From Comamonadaceae bacterium UBA2121 (GTDB lineage: Bacteria; Pseudomonadota; Gammaproteobacteria; Burkholderiales; Burkholderiaceae_C), in contig DCYB01000011.1 in the NCBI GenBank assembly GCA_002331385.1, forward strand, positions 233,459 to 297,458: DNA of 64,000 nucleotides, written 5' to 3'. This document shows positions 48,626 through 57,107 of this stretch, piece after piece. Every line of letters starts with the position of its first letter. Positions within the stretch are counted from its first letter, which is position 1. The notes under the pieces are model-generated. The model worked only from the letters and a program-made list of their open reading frames with translations. It searched no databases and was not told the origin of the DNA. The position numbers and the translations under genes are program-made.

Positions 48626-49198
48626 ATGATAGGCAAATTGACGGGCACGCTGTTAGAGAAGAACCCTCCCGAAGTCCTCGTGGACTGCAATGGAGTGGGT
48701 TATGAGGTGCAGGTGCCCATGAGTACGTTCTACAACCTGCCCGCCGTGGGCGAGCGCGTGGCGCTGCTCACACAGTTCATTGTGCGCGAAGATGCGCAAC
48801 TGCTGTATGGCTTTGGCTCCCCCGAGGAGCGTCAGACGTTTCGCGAACTGATCAAGATCTCGGGCGTGGGGCCACGCACTGCACTGTCCATTCTCTCAGG
48901 AATGGGCGTTGCCGACCTGGCGCAGGCCATTTCGCTGCAGGAAGCGGGGCGGTTGGTGAAGGTGCCCGGCATCGGCAAGAAGACGGCGGAGCGTCTGCTG
49001 TTGGAGCTCAAGGGCAAGCTGGGCGCCGACATCGGCATCAAGGCGCATGCGGCCAACGATGCGCAGGCCGACATCCTGCAAGCGCTGCTGGCGCTGGGCT
49101 ACAACGACAAGGAGGCAGCCCTCGCGCTCAAGGCGTTGCCCGCCGATATTGGGGTGAGCGACGGCATCAAGCTCGCGCTGAAATCCCTCGCTAAATAA
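48626..49198 (+). CDS. ruvA: Holliday junction branch-migration protein RuvA
   Basis: A 190-residue DNA-binding subunit. The OB fold begins MIGKLTGTLLEKNPPEVLVD, the two HhH motifs are at FRELIKISGVGPRTALSILS and RLVKVPGIGKKTAERLLLEL, and the C-terminal RuvB-contact domain is ADILQALLALGYNDKEAALA. Length is typical (about 190-200). RuvA tetramers hold the junction while RuvB moves it. ruvB and ruvC are not nearby. The next gene is 206 bp downstream. Confidence 0.96.
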   Translation: MIGKLTGTLLEKNPPEVLVDCNGVGYEVQVPMSTFYNLPAVGERVALLTQFIVREDAQLLYGFGSPEERQTFRELIKISGVGPRTALSILSGMGVADLAQAISLQEAGRLVKVPGIGKKTAERLLLELKGKLGADIGIKAHAANDAQADILQALLALGYNDKEAALALKALPADIGVSDGIKLALKSLAK

Positions 49199-49404
49199 AC
49201 TTTGGCTCGCTGCGGCGTCGGATAGTCAGATGCCGTCATCGGCGCACAGAAGTGGGTAATTTCGCTCAAATATTGGGCCTTGCAACCTTAAATTCGTGTA
49301 AGTTGTCTACATGAAGTTGCAAGCCCGTTGCGAATATCGAAATAACAATACTGCGGCAGATCAAAGTTGCGTTCGATAATCGCGCGGAGATATAGGAGCG
49401 AACA

Positions 49405-50901
49405 ATGGCAAAAACACGAACAATCTGGAGTGCGGTCGGGATGTTGTCCCTGGCGATGGCGGGGTGCGGTGGCGGCAGTGGCGGCAACGATCCGGCCCTC
49501 CCTCCGGGAGAACAACGCCCGGGAACGCCTGAGCAGCCCAATCTGGCCGAGCGCATCGAACCATTCGACACTTTGAAGGCGTCGGCAGTGAAGCAGGCGG
49601 ATGCGGCCAACAGCGCGCAGGTGCGCGGGCTGGTGTCGGCGCAGTCCATTCGCACGGTCACGCTGGAGCCGCTGCCGACCCACGCGGTGATGAAGACGGT
49701 GAGCGTCGAGGCGGGTACACCCGTGAAGATTGGCGAAAGCCGCAGCGTCAGTGCCGCGCGCACGGTGCAGGCGATGCAGGCGTTGCTGCAATGGCAGCCC
49801 ACTGCAGCGGGAGGCAAGGTGGCGGCGGTGTCGTTTGTCTCGCCCGACGCAGGTGGCGTGCGCTTGGGGGTGGCCGTGCAGGCGCTGCCTCAGGGGGCCG
49901 TGCTGCGCTTCTACGGCGCGCCGGGCAAGAGCGCGGTCGAGGTGAGTGCCGCCGAACTGGCCCAACGCGCCGCGCATTTGCGCGACAGCGGCGAAAGCGA
50001 AACCGTCGCCCAGACCTACTGGAGTCCCGAGTTCGGCGCAGCGTCCACGACCATGGAAGTGGAAATTCCCGCCGGTGCAGAGCCATCGCAGGTGCAGGTG
50101 TCGGTGCCCAGCCTGTCGCACTTCACCGTCAGCGTGGAAGAGGCGCAGGTGCAACTCGACGAAAAAGCCACTTCCGGAAGCTGCAACATCGACGTGATGT
50201 GCAAGCCGGAGGTGATCGATCAGGGGCGCTCGGTGGCGCGCATGATCTACACCACCAGCGAGGGCTCGTATTTGTGCACTGGCACGCTGCTCAACGATGC
50301 GCGCTCCAGCGCCACGCCATACTTCCTCACCGCCAACCACTGCATCAACACGCAGGGCGTGGCGGCGTCGCTGATGACGGACTGGTTCTACCATTCCAAC
50401 GCGTGTGATACCGGACGCACCAGCTCCAACCACGTGCAATTGCGGGGTGGCGCATCGCTGCTGTATGCCAGCGCCAATACGGATGTGTCGTTCCTGCGGC
50501 TGAATGACGCGCCGCCGGCCGGAGCGCTGTACGCGGGCTCGTACTACGGCGGTGCGCTGGACGTTGGCAGCGCCGTCCTGGGCGTGCACAACCCCAATGG
50601 CGATCTGCAGAAGATGAGTCTGGGGACGGTGTTGCGCTATTCCACCTGCGCCAATGGAGGCTGCGGCGTCTCCGACGCAGCGCGCGGCACGTTCTATACG
50701 GTGGGCTGGCAGGAAGGCACGACCGAAGGCGGCAGCAGCGGCTCGTCCATGTTCTACACGATTGGCGCCACGCGCTACGTGGCGGGGCAGCTCTATGGCG
50801 GAAACGCCTCGTGCACCAACCCGGGTGGGCAGGACCACTATGGCCGATTCGACGTGTCGTATCGCGCCAGCATCAAGCAGTGGCTCAATCCCGGCTCCTG
50901 A
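49405..50901 (+). CDS. Lipoprotein trypsin-like serine protease (lysyl endopeptidase-like)
   Basis: A 498-residue exported protease. The signal and lipobox MLSLAMAGC give Cys21 as the lipid site, followed by a Gly/Pro-rich linker and a propeptide-like domain to about residue 255. The chymotrypsin-fold domain (about 258-498) has His312 in LTANHCI, Asp360 in ANTDVSFLRL and Ser445 in GGSSGSS, with several cysteines. The GSSGS loop and the extracellular-domain layout recall Achromobacter Lys-C-type enzymes. AGGAGCG precedes the ATG. It is not in an operon with the neighbours. Confidence 0.87.
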   Translation: MAKTRTIWSAVGMLSLAMAGCGGGSGGNDPALPPGEQRPGTPEQPNLAERIEPFDTLKASAVKQADAANSAQVRGLVSAQSIRTVTLEPLPTHAVMKTVSVEAGTPVKIGESRSVSAARTVQAMQALLQWQPTAAGGKVAAVSFVSPDAGGVRLGVAVQALPQGAVLRFYGAPGKSAVEVSAAELAQRAAHLRDSGESETVAQTYWSPEFGAASTTMEVEIPAGAEPSQVQVSVPSLSHFTVSVEEAQVQLDEKATSGSCNIDVMCKPEVIDQGRSVARMIYTTSEGSYLCTGTLLNDARSSATPYFLTANHCINTQGVAASLMTDWFYHSNACDTGRTSSNHVQLRGGASLLYASANTDVSFLRLNDAPPAGALYAGSYYGGALDVGSAVLGVHNPNGDLQKMSLGTVLRYSTCANGGCGVSDAARGTFYTVGWQEGTTEGGSSGSSMFYTIGATRYVAGQLYGGNASCTNPGGQDHYGRFDVSYRASIKQWLNPGS

Positions 50902-50916
50902 TCACGCAGACGGGGC

Positions 50917-53697
50917 TCAGCGCAGCAGCTTGAGCCCCGGCGGCAGACTGTCGCCGAAGCTGCGTTTGCTGTCCTCGGCGTCCATGTCCTGAGCGCTTTC
51001 GACCAGTGCGATCCAGCGCTCGGGCGCACGCGCGGCGCGCAGCTTGTCCAGCACCGTGGCGCGCTGCGCATCGGGTAGATCGCGCGCGCGGTCGCCCGTC
51101 ATGCGGGCGATCTGCACGGCGGCAAACATCGCGGTTTCGTTCTTGCGCCAGTCTTCGGCGAGCGTGGCATCGAGGAACTCGGTGGCCGCGCCCGGCGGCA
51201 TCGTCAAGTGCGCGTTGGCCGCCAGCGGCTGGCGTGCAGCGATGCGGCCAATGGCCCACCAGGTCTGCAATGACTCGCTGGCCCGTCGCAGGCGCGAGAG
51301 CATCCATTGCCCCATCTCCTGCCGGTACTGCCACGGCACGGCTTCCATTGCGGCGAACAGGCGCAGCATGTCCTCATAGCTGCCATGCGTGGATTTGCCT
51401 GCGCTGCGCTGCGTGGTTTGCTGCACCGCCTTCTGCATCTGCGCGGCGACGTCTTCGAGCACCTGCATTTGCTGTGCCTCGTTCAATCCAGCGGCGACGC
51501 GGCGCCAGAACACCCACCACTCGGTCCAGTTGGCGGCGTCCTTCGCATGCGCCACGCCTTGCTCGTACAACTGCCAGACCTGTGTGATGCGCCAGTCGTC
51601 CAATTGCGCGCCCACGCCGGGGCGCAGGCACCAGCCCGCCAGATTGAGCCACACGCGCTCGTGGTCGGCAGTGCGGCGGCGGCGCTTGGCGCGCTCGAGC
51701 AGTGCGTCGAAGAGCGCGCGCAGCAGCGGCATGTCCCAGGTCTCGCGTGCGCCCAGCAGCTTTTCCAGCGACGGGCGCAACTGCCGCACTTCCTTGGCCG
51801 TCACTTCCTGCGCCTGCGTACCGAAGATGCGCTCGATGTGCTCCACGGCGGATTTCAGGCGCGCCGCGTGCAGCGCATCGTCGGGGGTGCGTTGGTCGCC
51901 CTCTGCAGTGGCGCGCAGATCGAACGGCAGCAGCCATTGCTGCGTTTCATCATCGACGGCCATGCAGCGCACTTCCAGCGTGCCAACCTCGGTCATGCAG
52001 GCCTGCAATTGGACTTCGACGGTGGAGCGGGTGCCGGATTGCGCCGCTTGCAACACGGTCGCGATGGGCGGCAGTGCCACCCAGTCGTCACCCCGCAGAT
52101 CGATGAGTTGCCCCGCTTGCGACGGTTGCTGGCTCTGGCTGTTGGACACCATGGCAAAGCGCACGGCCTGCCCGAGCCGTAGCGCAAAGCGCCTGCCGGT
52201 CAGCGTGATGCGCGTGCCTTCCTGTGTGCCGCGTGGCAGCAGGCACAGGCCTTGGCGCTGTCCCGTGCGGCCATCGTCCAGCACCAACCAGTAGCTGCGC
52301 GCCGCGCCGCCGCCGATGCGCGGCAGTGCGTTGGCGGCGGTGGCGTCCGCCAGTGCCAAACCATAGGCGGCGGCGCCGCGCGCCACGGCCCAATCGGGAT
52401 GAGGGTTGTGCAGCACGCGCACCGGCGCGCCACGCCACGCGCTGAGCAGTTCGGTCAGACGGGTCACCAGCGCATGTGCGTGAAAAACTCCGCCGTTGAG
52501 CAGCACCGTGTCGGGCCATTCGCCTTGCGCGTGCTGCGCGAGGAAATGCGCCAGATGCCGCGAGATGGCCGCGTCCGCCGGAAACGGCAGGCCGAATCCG
52601 CGCAGCGCACCTTGGCGCTTGAGCGGTACCGCATCGATGCCGACGCGCGGCAGAAAGCCTTCGACGATCCACGACTGCACCTCGTCGCGCGACAGCGTGG
52701 CCGAGCGCGTTTGCGCCATCAGGCGCGAACCACTGCCCAACAGCGTGACCGTGACGGACGCGGGCGCGTTCTCCGACAGCAATTGGATTTTGGCGATGCG
52801 GCAGCGTTGCACCAGTTGGGCAAAACGCGCTGCGGGCAGGCGCTGTTCACCAGCGGCGAGCAACTGCGGCTCCAGCCGATGCGCGAGTGCGAGATCCATG
52901 TTGTCGCCGCCCAGCATCAGGTGTTCGCCCACGGCGATGCGGTTGAGCGCTGGCAGCGCGTCGGTGGCCTGGCCTGGCTCTACGCGGATCAGCGTCAGGT
53001 CGGTCGTGCCGCCGCCCACGTCCACCACCAGCACGAGGCGGCTGTGCTGCAACTGTGCGGCCAGTTGGGCGCTTTGCAGCACCAGCCAATCGTGAAACGC
53101 GGCCTTGGGCTCTTCCAGCAAATGCACTTGCGGCAGCCCGGCTTGCTGCGCGGCTTGGAGCGTCAATGCGCGCGCGCCTTCATCAAACGATGCGGGCACC
53201 GTCAGCACGACGAGTTGGCGCTGCAGCGGCGCATCGGGGTGCGCGGCGTCCCACGCCGATTTCACATGCGCGAGGTAGCTGGCCGATGCGGCCACGGGAG
53301 AAATCTTGTGTACGTCCTCCGGGGCGCCCCACGGCAGGATCTCCGCCTCGCGATCGACGCCGCTGTGCGACAGCCAGCTCTTGGCGCTGGCGACGAGCCG
53401 CGCTGGCACCGCAGCGCCCAGGTCACGCGCCCAGCGGCCCACGGTGGCGGGGCGTTCCCGTGAGGCACCGAGTGGCGGCCAGGGCTGCTGCCACGCGGCG
53501 TCGCCCAGTTCGCCCACCGCGCTGTGATAGCGCACGGACGGTAGCAAGGGCTGCGCGCTGATCTCGTCTGCGGCGGTGCGTTGTGCAATGGGCAGCAGCT
53601 GGATGTCATCGGCCGAGGTGCTGCCCACCGGCACCGAGGCCACCACCGTGTTGCTGGTGCCCAGATCGATGCCAACGACAAAGCGCGCTGCAGCCAT
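50917..53697 (-). CDS. Hsp70-family protein with large C-terminal extension
   Basis: A 926-residue DnaK-like protein. ATPase motifs: VGIDLGTSNTVVASV (phosphate 1), VVDVGGGTTDLTLIRVE (phosphate 2, near 225), LLEEPKAAFHDW (connect) and LLNGGVFHAHAL (adenosine region). The beta substrate-binding region ends near 600, and then a roughly 300-residue helical extension follows (from HIERIFGTQAQEVTAKEV), where DnaK has its lid; it matches the DUF3731-type extension. The start follows the previous gene's stop by 7 bp with no good ribosome site, so coupling is likely. Last gene of a four-gene operon. Clients unknown. Confidence 0.88.
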   Translation of the reverse strand: MAAARFVVGIDLGTSNTVVASVPVGSTSADDIQLLPIAQRTAADEISAQPLLPSVRYHSAVGELGDAAWQQPWPPLGASRERPATVGRWARDLGAAVPARLVASAKSWLSHSGVDREAEILPWGAPEDVHKISPVAASASYLAHVKSAWDAAHPDAPLQRQLVVLTVPASFDEGARALTLQAAQQAGLPQVHLLEEPKAAFHDWLVLQSAQLAAQLQHSRLVLVVDVGGGTTDLTLIRVEPGQATDALPALNRIAVGEHLMLGGDNMDLALAHRLEPQLLAAGEQRLPAARFAQLVQRCRIAKIQLLSENAPASVTVTLLGSGSRLMAQTRSATLSRDEVQSWIVEGFLPRVGIDAVPLKRQGALRGFGLPFPADAAISRHLAHFLAQHAQGEWPDTVLLNGGVFHAHALVTRLTELLSAWRGAPVRVLHNPHPDWAVARGAAAYGLALADATAANALPRIGGGAARSYWLVLDDGRTGQRQGLCLLPRGTQEGTRITLTGRRFALRLGQAVRFAMVSNSQSQQPSQAGQLIDLRGDDWVALPPIATVLQAAQSGTRSTVEVQLQACMTEVGTLEVRCMAVDDETQQWLLPFDLRATAEGDQRTPDDALHAARLKSAVEHIERIFGTQAQEVTAKEVRQLRPSLEKLLGARETWDMPLLRALFDALLERAKRRRRTADHERVWLNLAGWCLRPGVGAQLDDWRITQVWQLYEQGVAHAKDAANWTEWWVFWRRVAAGLNEAQQMQVLEDVAAQMQKAVQQTTQRSAGKSTHGSYEDMLRLFAAMEAVPWQYRQEMGQWMLSRLRRASESLQTWWAIGRIAARQPLAANAHLTMPPGAATEFLDATLAEDWRKNETAMFAAVQIARMTGDRARDLPDAQRATVLDKLRAARAPERWIALVESAQDMDAEDSKRSFGDSLPPGLKLLR

Positions 53698-53704
53698 GGC
53701 GAGG

Positions 53705-54337
53705 TCAGAAGAGCGCGGGAATGTCGCGCACCAGCGCGGGCTGCGATTCCACGATCAGCAGCGGCACGGCAATCCAGTTGTCGGCGTGATCGCGCGCGGG
53801 CAGCAAGCGCATGTATATGCAGACCGGCAGCGAGAATTTGCTCAGCAACGTCATCTGCAGCGGCAGCAGCGCGTTGAAGCCGGAGGCGAAATAGTCCGGT
53901 GTGGTGATCAGGTCGATGTAGCGACCTTGCTCGATGCCGCGCAACTGGAAGTGGCTGGACTGCGCCGTCACCACCTCCTGCCCGTCGCGCTGCGATTTGC
54001 TGCGCACTTGAAAGGTCGACAACTGCCCTTGCACCCAGCCGAATTCGGAGGCGGAGCGCTCGGCATATTCGCCTACGTTCACGGCGGGTTGCTCGGCCAG
54101 TTGCGGCCACAGTTGCGTGAGCATGTGGCGCGTGGAGACGTCGTAGCTGCGTGTTTCCAGCGTACTGACCTGCGCCGAAAACGGCAGCGGATGGCCACTG
54201 GCCTGCTGGCCCGGAACGCGGGTGAGGGTGGTGGCGGGATGCGCGCCGGACCAGACCTCGTAGCGGTCGGCGATGAAGTCCTTGTCCAGATAGACGAGGC
54301 GTGTGGACAGCACGTCCTGGATGTCGTTGGTAGTCAT
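53705..54337 (-). CDS. Unrecognised protein in the Hsp70 operon
   Basis: A roughly 210-residue soluble protein with no signal peptide, membrane segment or motif I recognise. It is mixed alpha/beta in appearance, with two conserved-looking stretches, EFGWVQGQLSTFQVRSKSQRDG-like (about 100) and FSLPVCIYMRLLPARDHADNW. It lies between the two Hsp70 genes and starts at ATG 54337 in the overlap TGATG with the upstream stop (GTG 54340 is also possible). Its fixed place in the operon suggests a co-factor or client adaptor for one of the Hsp70s; this is inference only. Confidence 0.75.
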   Translation of the reverse strand: MTTNDIQDVLSTRLVYLDKDFIADRYEVWSGAHPATTLTRVPGQQASGHPLPFSAQVSTLETRSYDVSTRHMLTQLWPQLAEQPAVNVGEYAERSASEFGWVQGQLSTFQVRSKSQRDGQEVVTAQSSHFQLRGIEQGRYIDLITTPDYFASGFNALLPLQMTLLSKFSLPVCIYMRLLPARDHADNWIAVPLLIVESQPALVRDIPALF

Positions 54338-56244
54338 CACGCGGTGGCTTCCGTCGTTTCAGCGCGCACGTCAAACTCGACCTTCCAGCGCTCATGGCCG
54401 CCTGCGGGGACGGCGTTGAGTTCCAGCGTGCCGATGTCGGTGACGCGGGCATGCAAGGTCACGGGAACCACGTCGCCCGGGTTGCGCCCTTCGGCGGGCA
54501 GGTTGGCTTCAATCTCCTGCAACTCCACCAGTTCGTCCGGACCCCAGAAGTCGAGCAGCGTGCCCACGGTATCCGCACGGCGCACGGAAGAGCCGAAGAA
54601 ACGCAGTCGCACCGGCTCGCCCACGACGAGGCCGAACGCCTGCGCGTCGAGCGCCACTTCCGTGCCTTCTTCCATGCCGAACGGGGCCAGGCAGAGCGCG
54701 GAGATGGGCGGCTCCATGCCGGGAATCGCGGGCATGTTGGATTCGATGCCGACGTAGTACGACTGCGCCGTGCCGCCGCGAATGCGCACGCCGCGCCCGG
54801 TGCGCACATGGCCGTAGTAGGCCGCGCCGCGCGCCACGGCGAGGTCGAGGTTCGCACCATCCAGCACGCGCAGCGCCGGGGCGTTGTCGGCGGCCAGCCA
54901 GCCGTTGATGACGCCCACGATGCGTTGCTCGATCTGCGTGGATTTCAGCACGCCGCCATTGAACAGCACGGCCGTCGGATGCAGGAAGGTCGCTGCGGCG
55001 GGCTGCGTGCCTTGCAGCCCGTCGATCTGCTCCGTGGCACCGGCTTGCCGTGACAGGAAGGCAGCGAGGTGGCGCGTGACGGCGGCGTCCTGCGCATACG
55101 GCAGGCCCAGTTGCGTGAGCGCCGCGCGGGCGCGCACCTGCGGTTTGTCGCTCGCGGCAACCTGGGGGAAGAAGCCTTCGACCAGCATCTGCAACACTTC
55201 GGCGCGCGTGAGTTCGGTGCGGATGCTGCCGCCAATCAGCTTGCTGCCCCGGCTTGGCACGACCACCGGAACGCTGGCCAGTTGCTCGTCAGCCAACAAT
55301 TGCTCCTTGGCGGCGCGGCAACCGTGCGCCAATGCGCGCGTCTGCCATGCGTCGAGCTGCTTGCCTTCGGCGGCGAGCTTGCGCGCCAGACCATAGGCCA
55401 GCGCCAGATCCATGTTGTCGCCGCCCAGCAGAATGTGCTCGCCCACGGCCACGCGCTGGAGTTCGAGATTGCCGTCGCGTTCCAGCACGGCGATGAGCGA
55501 GAGGTCGGTCGTGCCGCCGCCCACGTCCACCACCAGAATGATGTCGCCGTTCTGGACCTGCTTGCGCCACTGTCCGCCGCTGGCCTGAATCCAGCTGTAG
55601 AGCGCGGCCTGCGGCTCCTCGAGCAGCGTGAGGTGCTCAAAGCCCGCGTTGCGGCAGGCCTCGGCCGTCAGTTCGCGTGCCGCCGGATCGAACGAGGCGG
55701 GAATGGTGACCGTGATGTCCTGCGCGTCAAACGGTGCTTCCGGATGGGCGTTGTCCCACGCCTGACGCAGGTGGCGCAGGTAGCGCGTGGTGGCCTCCAG
55801 CGGCGACACGCGTTGCACTTCGGGCGGCGCGTCGGCGGGCAGCAGCGGTGCGCGGCGGTCCACGCCCGGATGGCACAGCCAGCTTTTGGCGCTGCTCACC
55901 AGCCGGATCGGCGTGTTCGCGCCGCGCGTGCGCGCCAGCTCACCCACGATGAAGTCCTGCGTGGGCATGCCGGGCACGGTCATGTCGGCGGGCGTCAATT
56001 CGTTTTCGTGCGGCAGATACAGAAACGACGGCAACAGCGGCTTGCCTTCCACGCTGGCCGGCGCAGTCAGTTGCGGAACCGGCAGTACCTGCTGCTCGAC
56101 GCGGTCGCCATCGCTGGCCTCGCGGTCCACATAGGACAGCGCGCAGTGCGTGGTGCCGAGATCGATCCCGATGCTGTAGCGCGCGGGATGCGCTGAGGTG
56201 TGGCCGTCGGACCCGCTTGCCATCTCACTCACCTGCTCGCTCAC
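54337..56244 (-). CDS. Hsp70-family protein (lid-less DnaK homologue)
   Basis: A 635-residue Hsp70. Motifs: YSIGIDLGTTHCALSYVD near residue 22, LLEEPQAALYSW (connect 1), ILVVDVGGGTTDLSLIAV (phosphate 2), LLGGDNMDLALAYGL and VLFNGGVLKSTQI. After the ATPase domain (about 20-480) comes only a beta-rich domain to the end (VRLRFFGSSVRRADTVGTLL to ERWKVEFDVRAE); the helical lid of DnaK is missing. GTG 56244 overlaps the upstream stop by 4 bp (GTGA); ATG 56223 is a second option. No DnaJ or GrpE gene is near. Confidence 0.9.
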   Translation of the reverse strand: MSEQVSEMASGSDGHTSAHPARYSIGIDLGTTHCALSYVDREASDGDRVEQQVLPVPQLTAPASVEGKPLLPSFLYLPHENELTPADMTVPGMPTQDFIVGELARTRGANTPIRLVSSAKSWLCHPGVDRRAPLLPADAPPEVQRVSPLEATTRYLRHLRQAWDNAHPEAPFDAQDITVTIPASFDPAARELTAEACRNAGFEHLTLLEEPQAALYSWIQASGGQWRKQVQNGDIILVVDVGGGTTDLSLIAVLERDGNLELQRVAVGEHILLGGDNMDLALAYGLARKLAAEGKQLDAWQTRALAHGCRAAKEQLLADEQLASVPVVVPSRGSKLIGGSIRTELTRAEVLQMLVEGFFPQVAASDKPQVRARAALTQLGLPYAQDAAVTRHLAAFLSRQAGATEQIDGLQGTQPAAATFLHPTAVLFNGGVLKSTQIEQRIVGVINGWLAADNAPALRVLDGANLDLAVARGAAYYGHVRTGRGVRIRGGTAQSYYVGIESNMPAIPGMEPPISALCLAPFGMEEGTEVALDAQAFGLVVGEPVRLRFFGSSVRRADTVGTLLDFWGPDELVELQEIEANLPAEGRNPGDVVPVTLHARVTDIGTLELNAVPAGGHERWKVEFDVRAETTEATA

Positions 56245-56873
56245 AGTTCCACCTCCGCCTGTGCGACGATTTCGGCGGCCTTCTCATCGGTGAGTTGAGG
56301 CAGCTGCATGCGCGCAACCTTCCAGCCGCGATGCGTGAGCGTGCCGTTGAACGGAGCCTGTCCCACGACGTTGCCCGTGAGGCGGATGGCCGTGGTGTCA
56401 AAGCCCGGAGCCACGGTGATGCGGCTGCCTTCGCTTTCGGCGCGCACGGGCTCCAGCGTGAAGTGCTCCTTCAGCACCTTGCGGCAACCGTCATGCACCA
56501 CGCGCGCGGCAGCGCCGATTTCTGCATCGCTGTACGCGGCCACGTCTTCCTGGATGAAGTCCACAAAGCGCGCTTCGCGTTGCAGCAGGCCCAGCACTTG
56601 CAGCGCCGCTGTATCCGTGGGCACGCGCACCTGCACGGTGCGCTCCACCACCCGTTCTACGGGCACCTCAACGCGGGTTTCGACGATTTTTTCCACCGGG
56701 ACTTCCACGCGCACTTCACGTGGCTCGGGCGTGGGCGCGTCGGCTGCCAACGGCTCACCGCCACGCAGGCGGGTCACATCGCCCGCAAGACGGGCATTGC
56801 CAAGGATCGCAAAGAAACTGCCGATGGCAATCGCAATGCGACTGAAAAAAGAGGGGGGAGTGTTCTGGGTCAT
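56241..56873 (-). CDS. DUF2760 domain-containing protein
   Basis: A 210-residue protein and the first gene of the Hsp70 operon. A hydrophobic N-terminal stretch (FFSRIAIAIGSFFAILGNARL, residues about 8-28) may anchor it to the membrane. A valine/glutamate-rich stalk with repeated VPVE/VRVEVP-like words follows (about 45-85), and the C-terminal DUF2760 domain has LQREARFVDFIQEDVAAYSD, IGAAARVVHDGCRKVLKEHF and GNVVGQAPFNGTLTHRGW. ATG 56873 has GGAGAC upstream; a longer frame to 56903 is unsupported. Its partner Hsp70 gene overlaps its stop codon. Molecular role not established. Confidence 0.88.
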   Translation of the reverse strand: MTQNTPPSFFSRIAIAIGSFFAILGNARLAGDVTRLRGGEPLAADAPTPEPREVRVEVPVEKIVETRVEVPVERVVERTVQVRVPTDTAALQVLGLLQREARFVDFIQEDVAAYSDAEIGAAARVVHDGCRKVLKEHFTLEPVRAESEGSRITVAPGFDTTAIRLTGNVVGQAPFNGTLTHRGWKVARMQLPQLTDEKAAEIVAQAEVEL

Positions 56874-56882
56874 GGCTTGTCT

Positions 56883-56898
56883 CCGGGAATTTTCCCGG
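56883..56898 (-). promoter_or_regulatory. Perfect hairpin touching the ribosome-binding site of the DUF2760-Hsp70 operon
   Basis: CCGGGAA-TT-TTCCCGG is a perfect 7-bp inverted repeat whose 3' (message) end overlaps the GGAGAC ribosome site at 56879-56884 by two bases. It could hold the site closed in the RNA or be a DNA operator. Confidence 0.5.
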
Positions 56899-57107
56899 TG
56901 CAATGCCCCTGCCTCGTTGCGTCGTGCGCGGCGGCAGGAGCCATCAATTCAATCGATAGGCTCACCCGGCGACGCCAACACCGCAAAAGAAAAAAATGCG
57001 AAAAAATGCCCGCGCGCGCCCGTGAGAGGTGCCATGTTACCGAAAGCAGGCATCCCCAGCGCCGCGATGGGGCTTGGGGCTGCCCGGGAGGCGCGCGGAA
57101 AACCGCC

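Noticed and set aside
57040..57107. Possible sigma-32 promoter for the Hsp70 operon (a CCCCAT word on the minus strand)
   Set aside because: No TTGAAA-like -35 element lies at a suitable distance.
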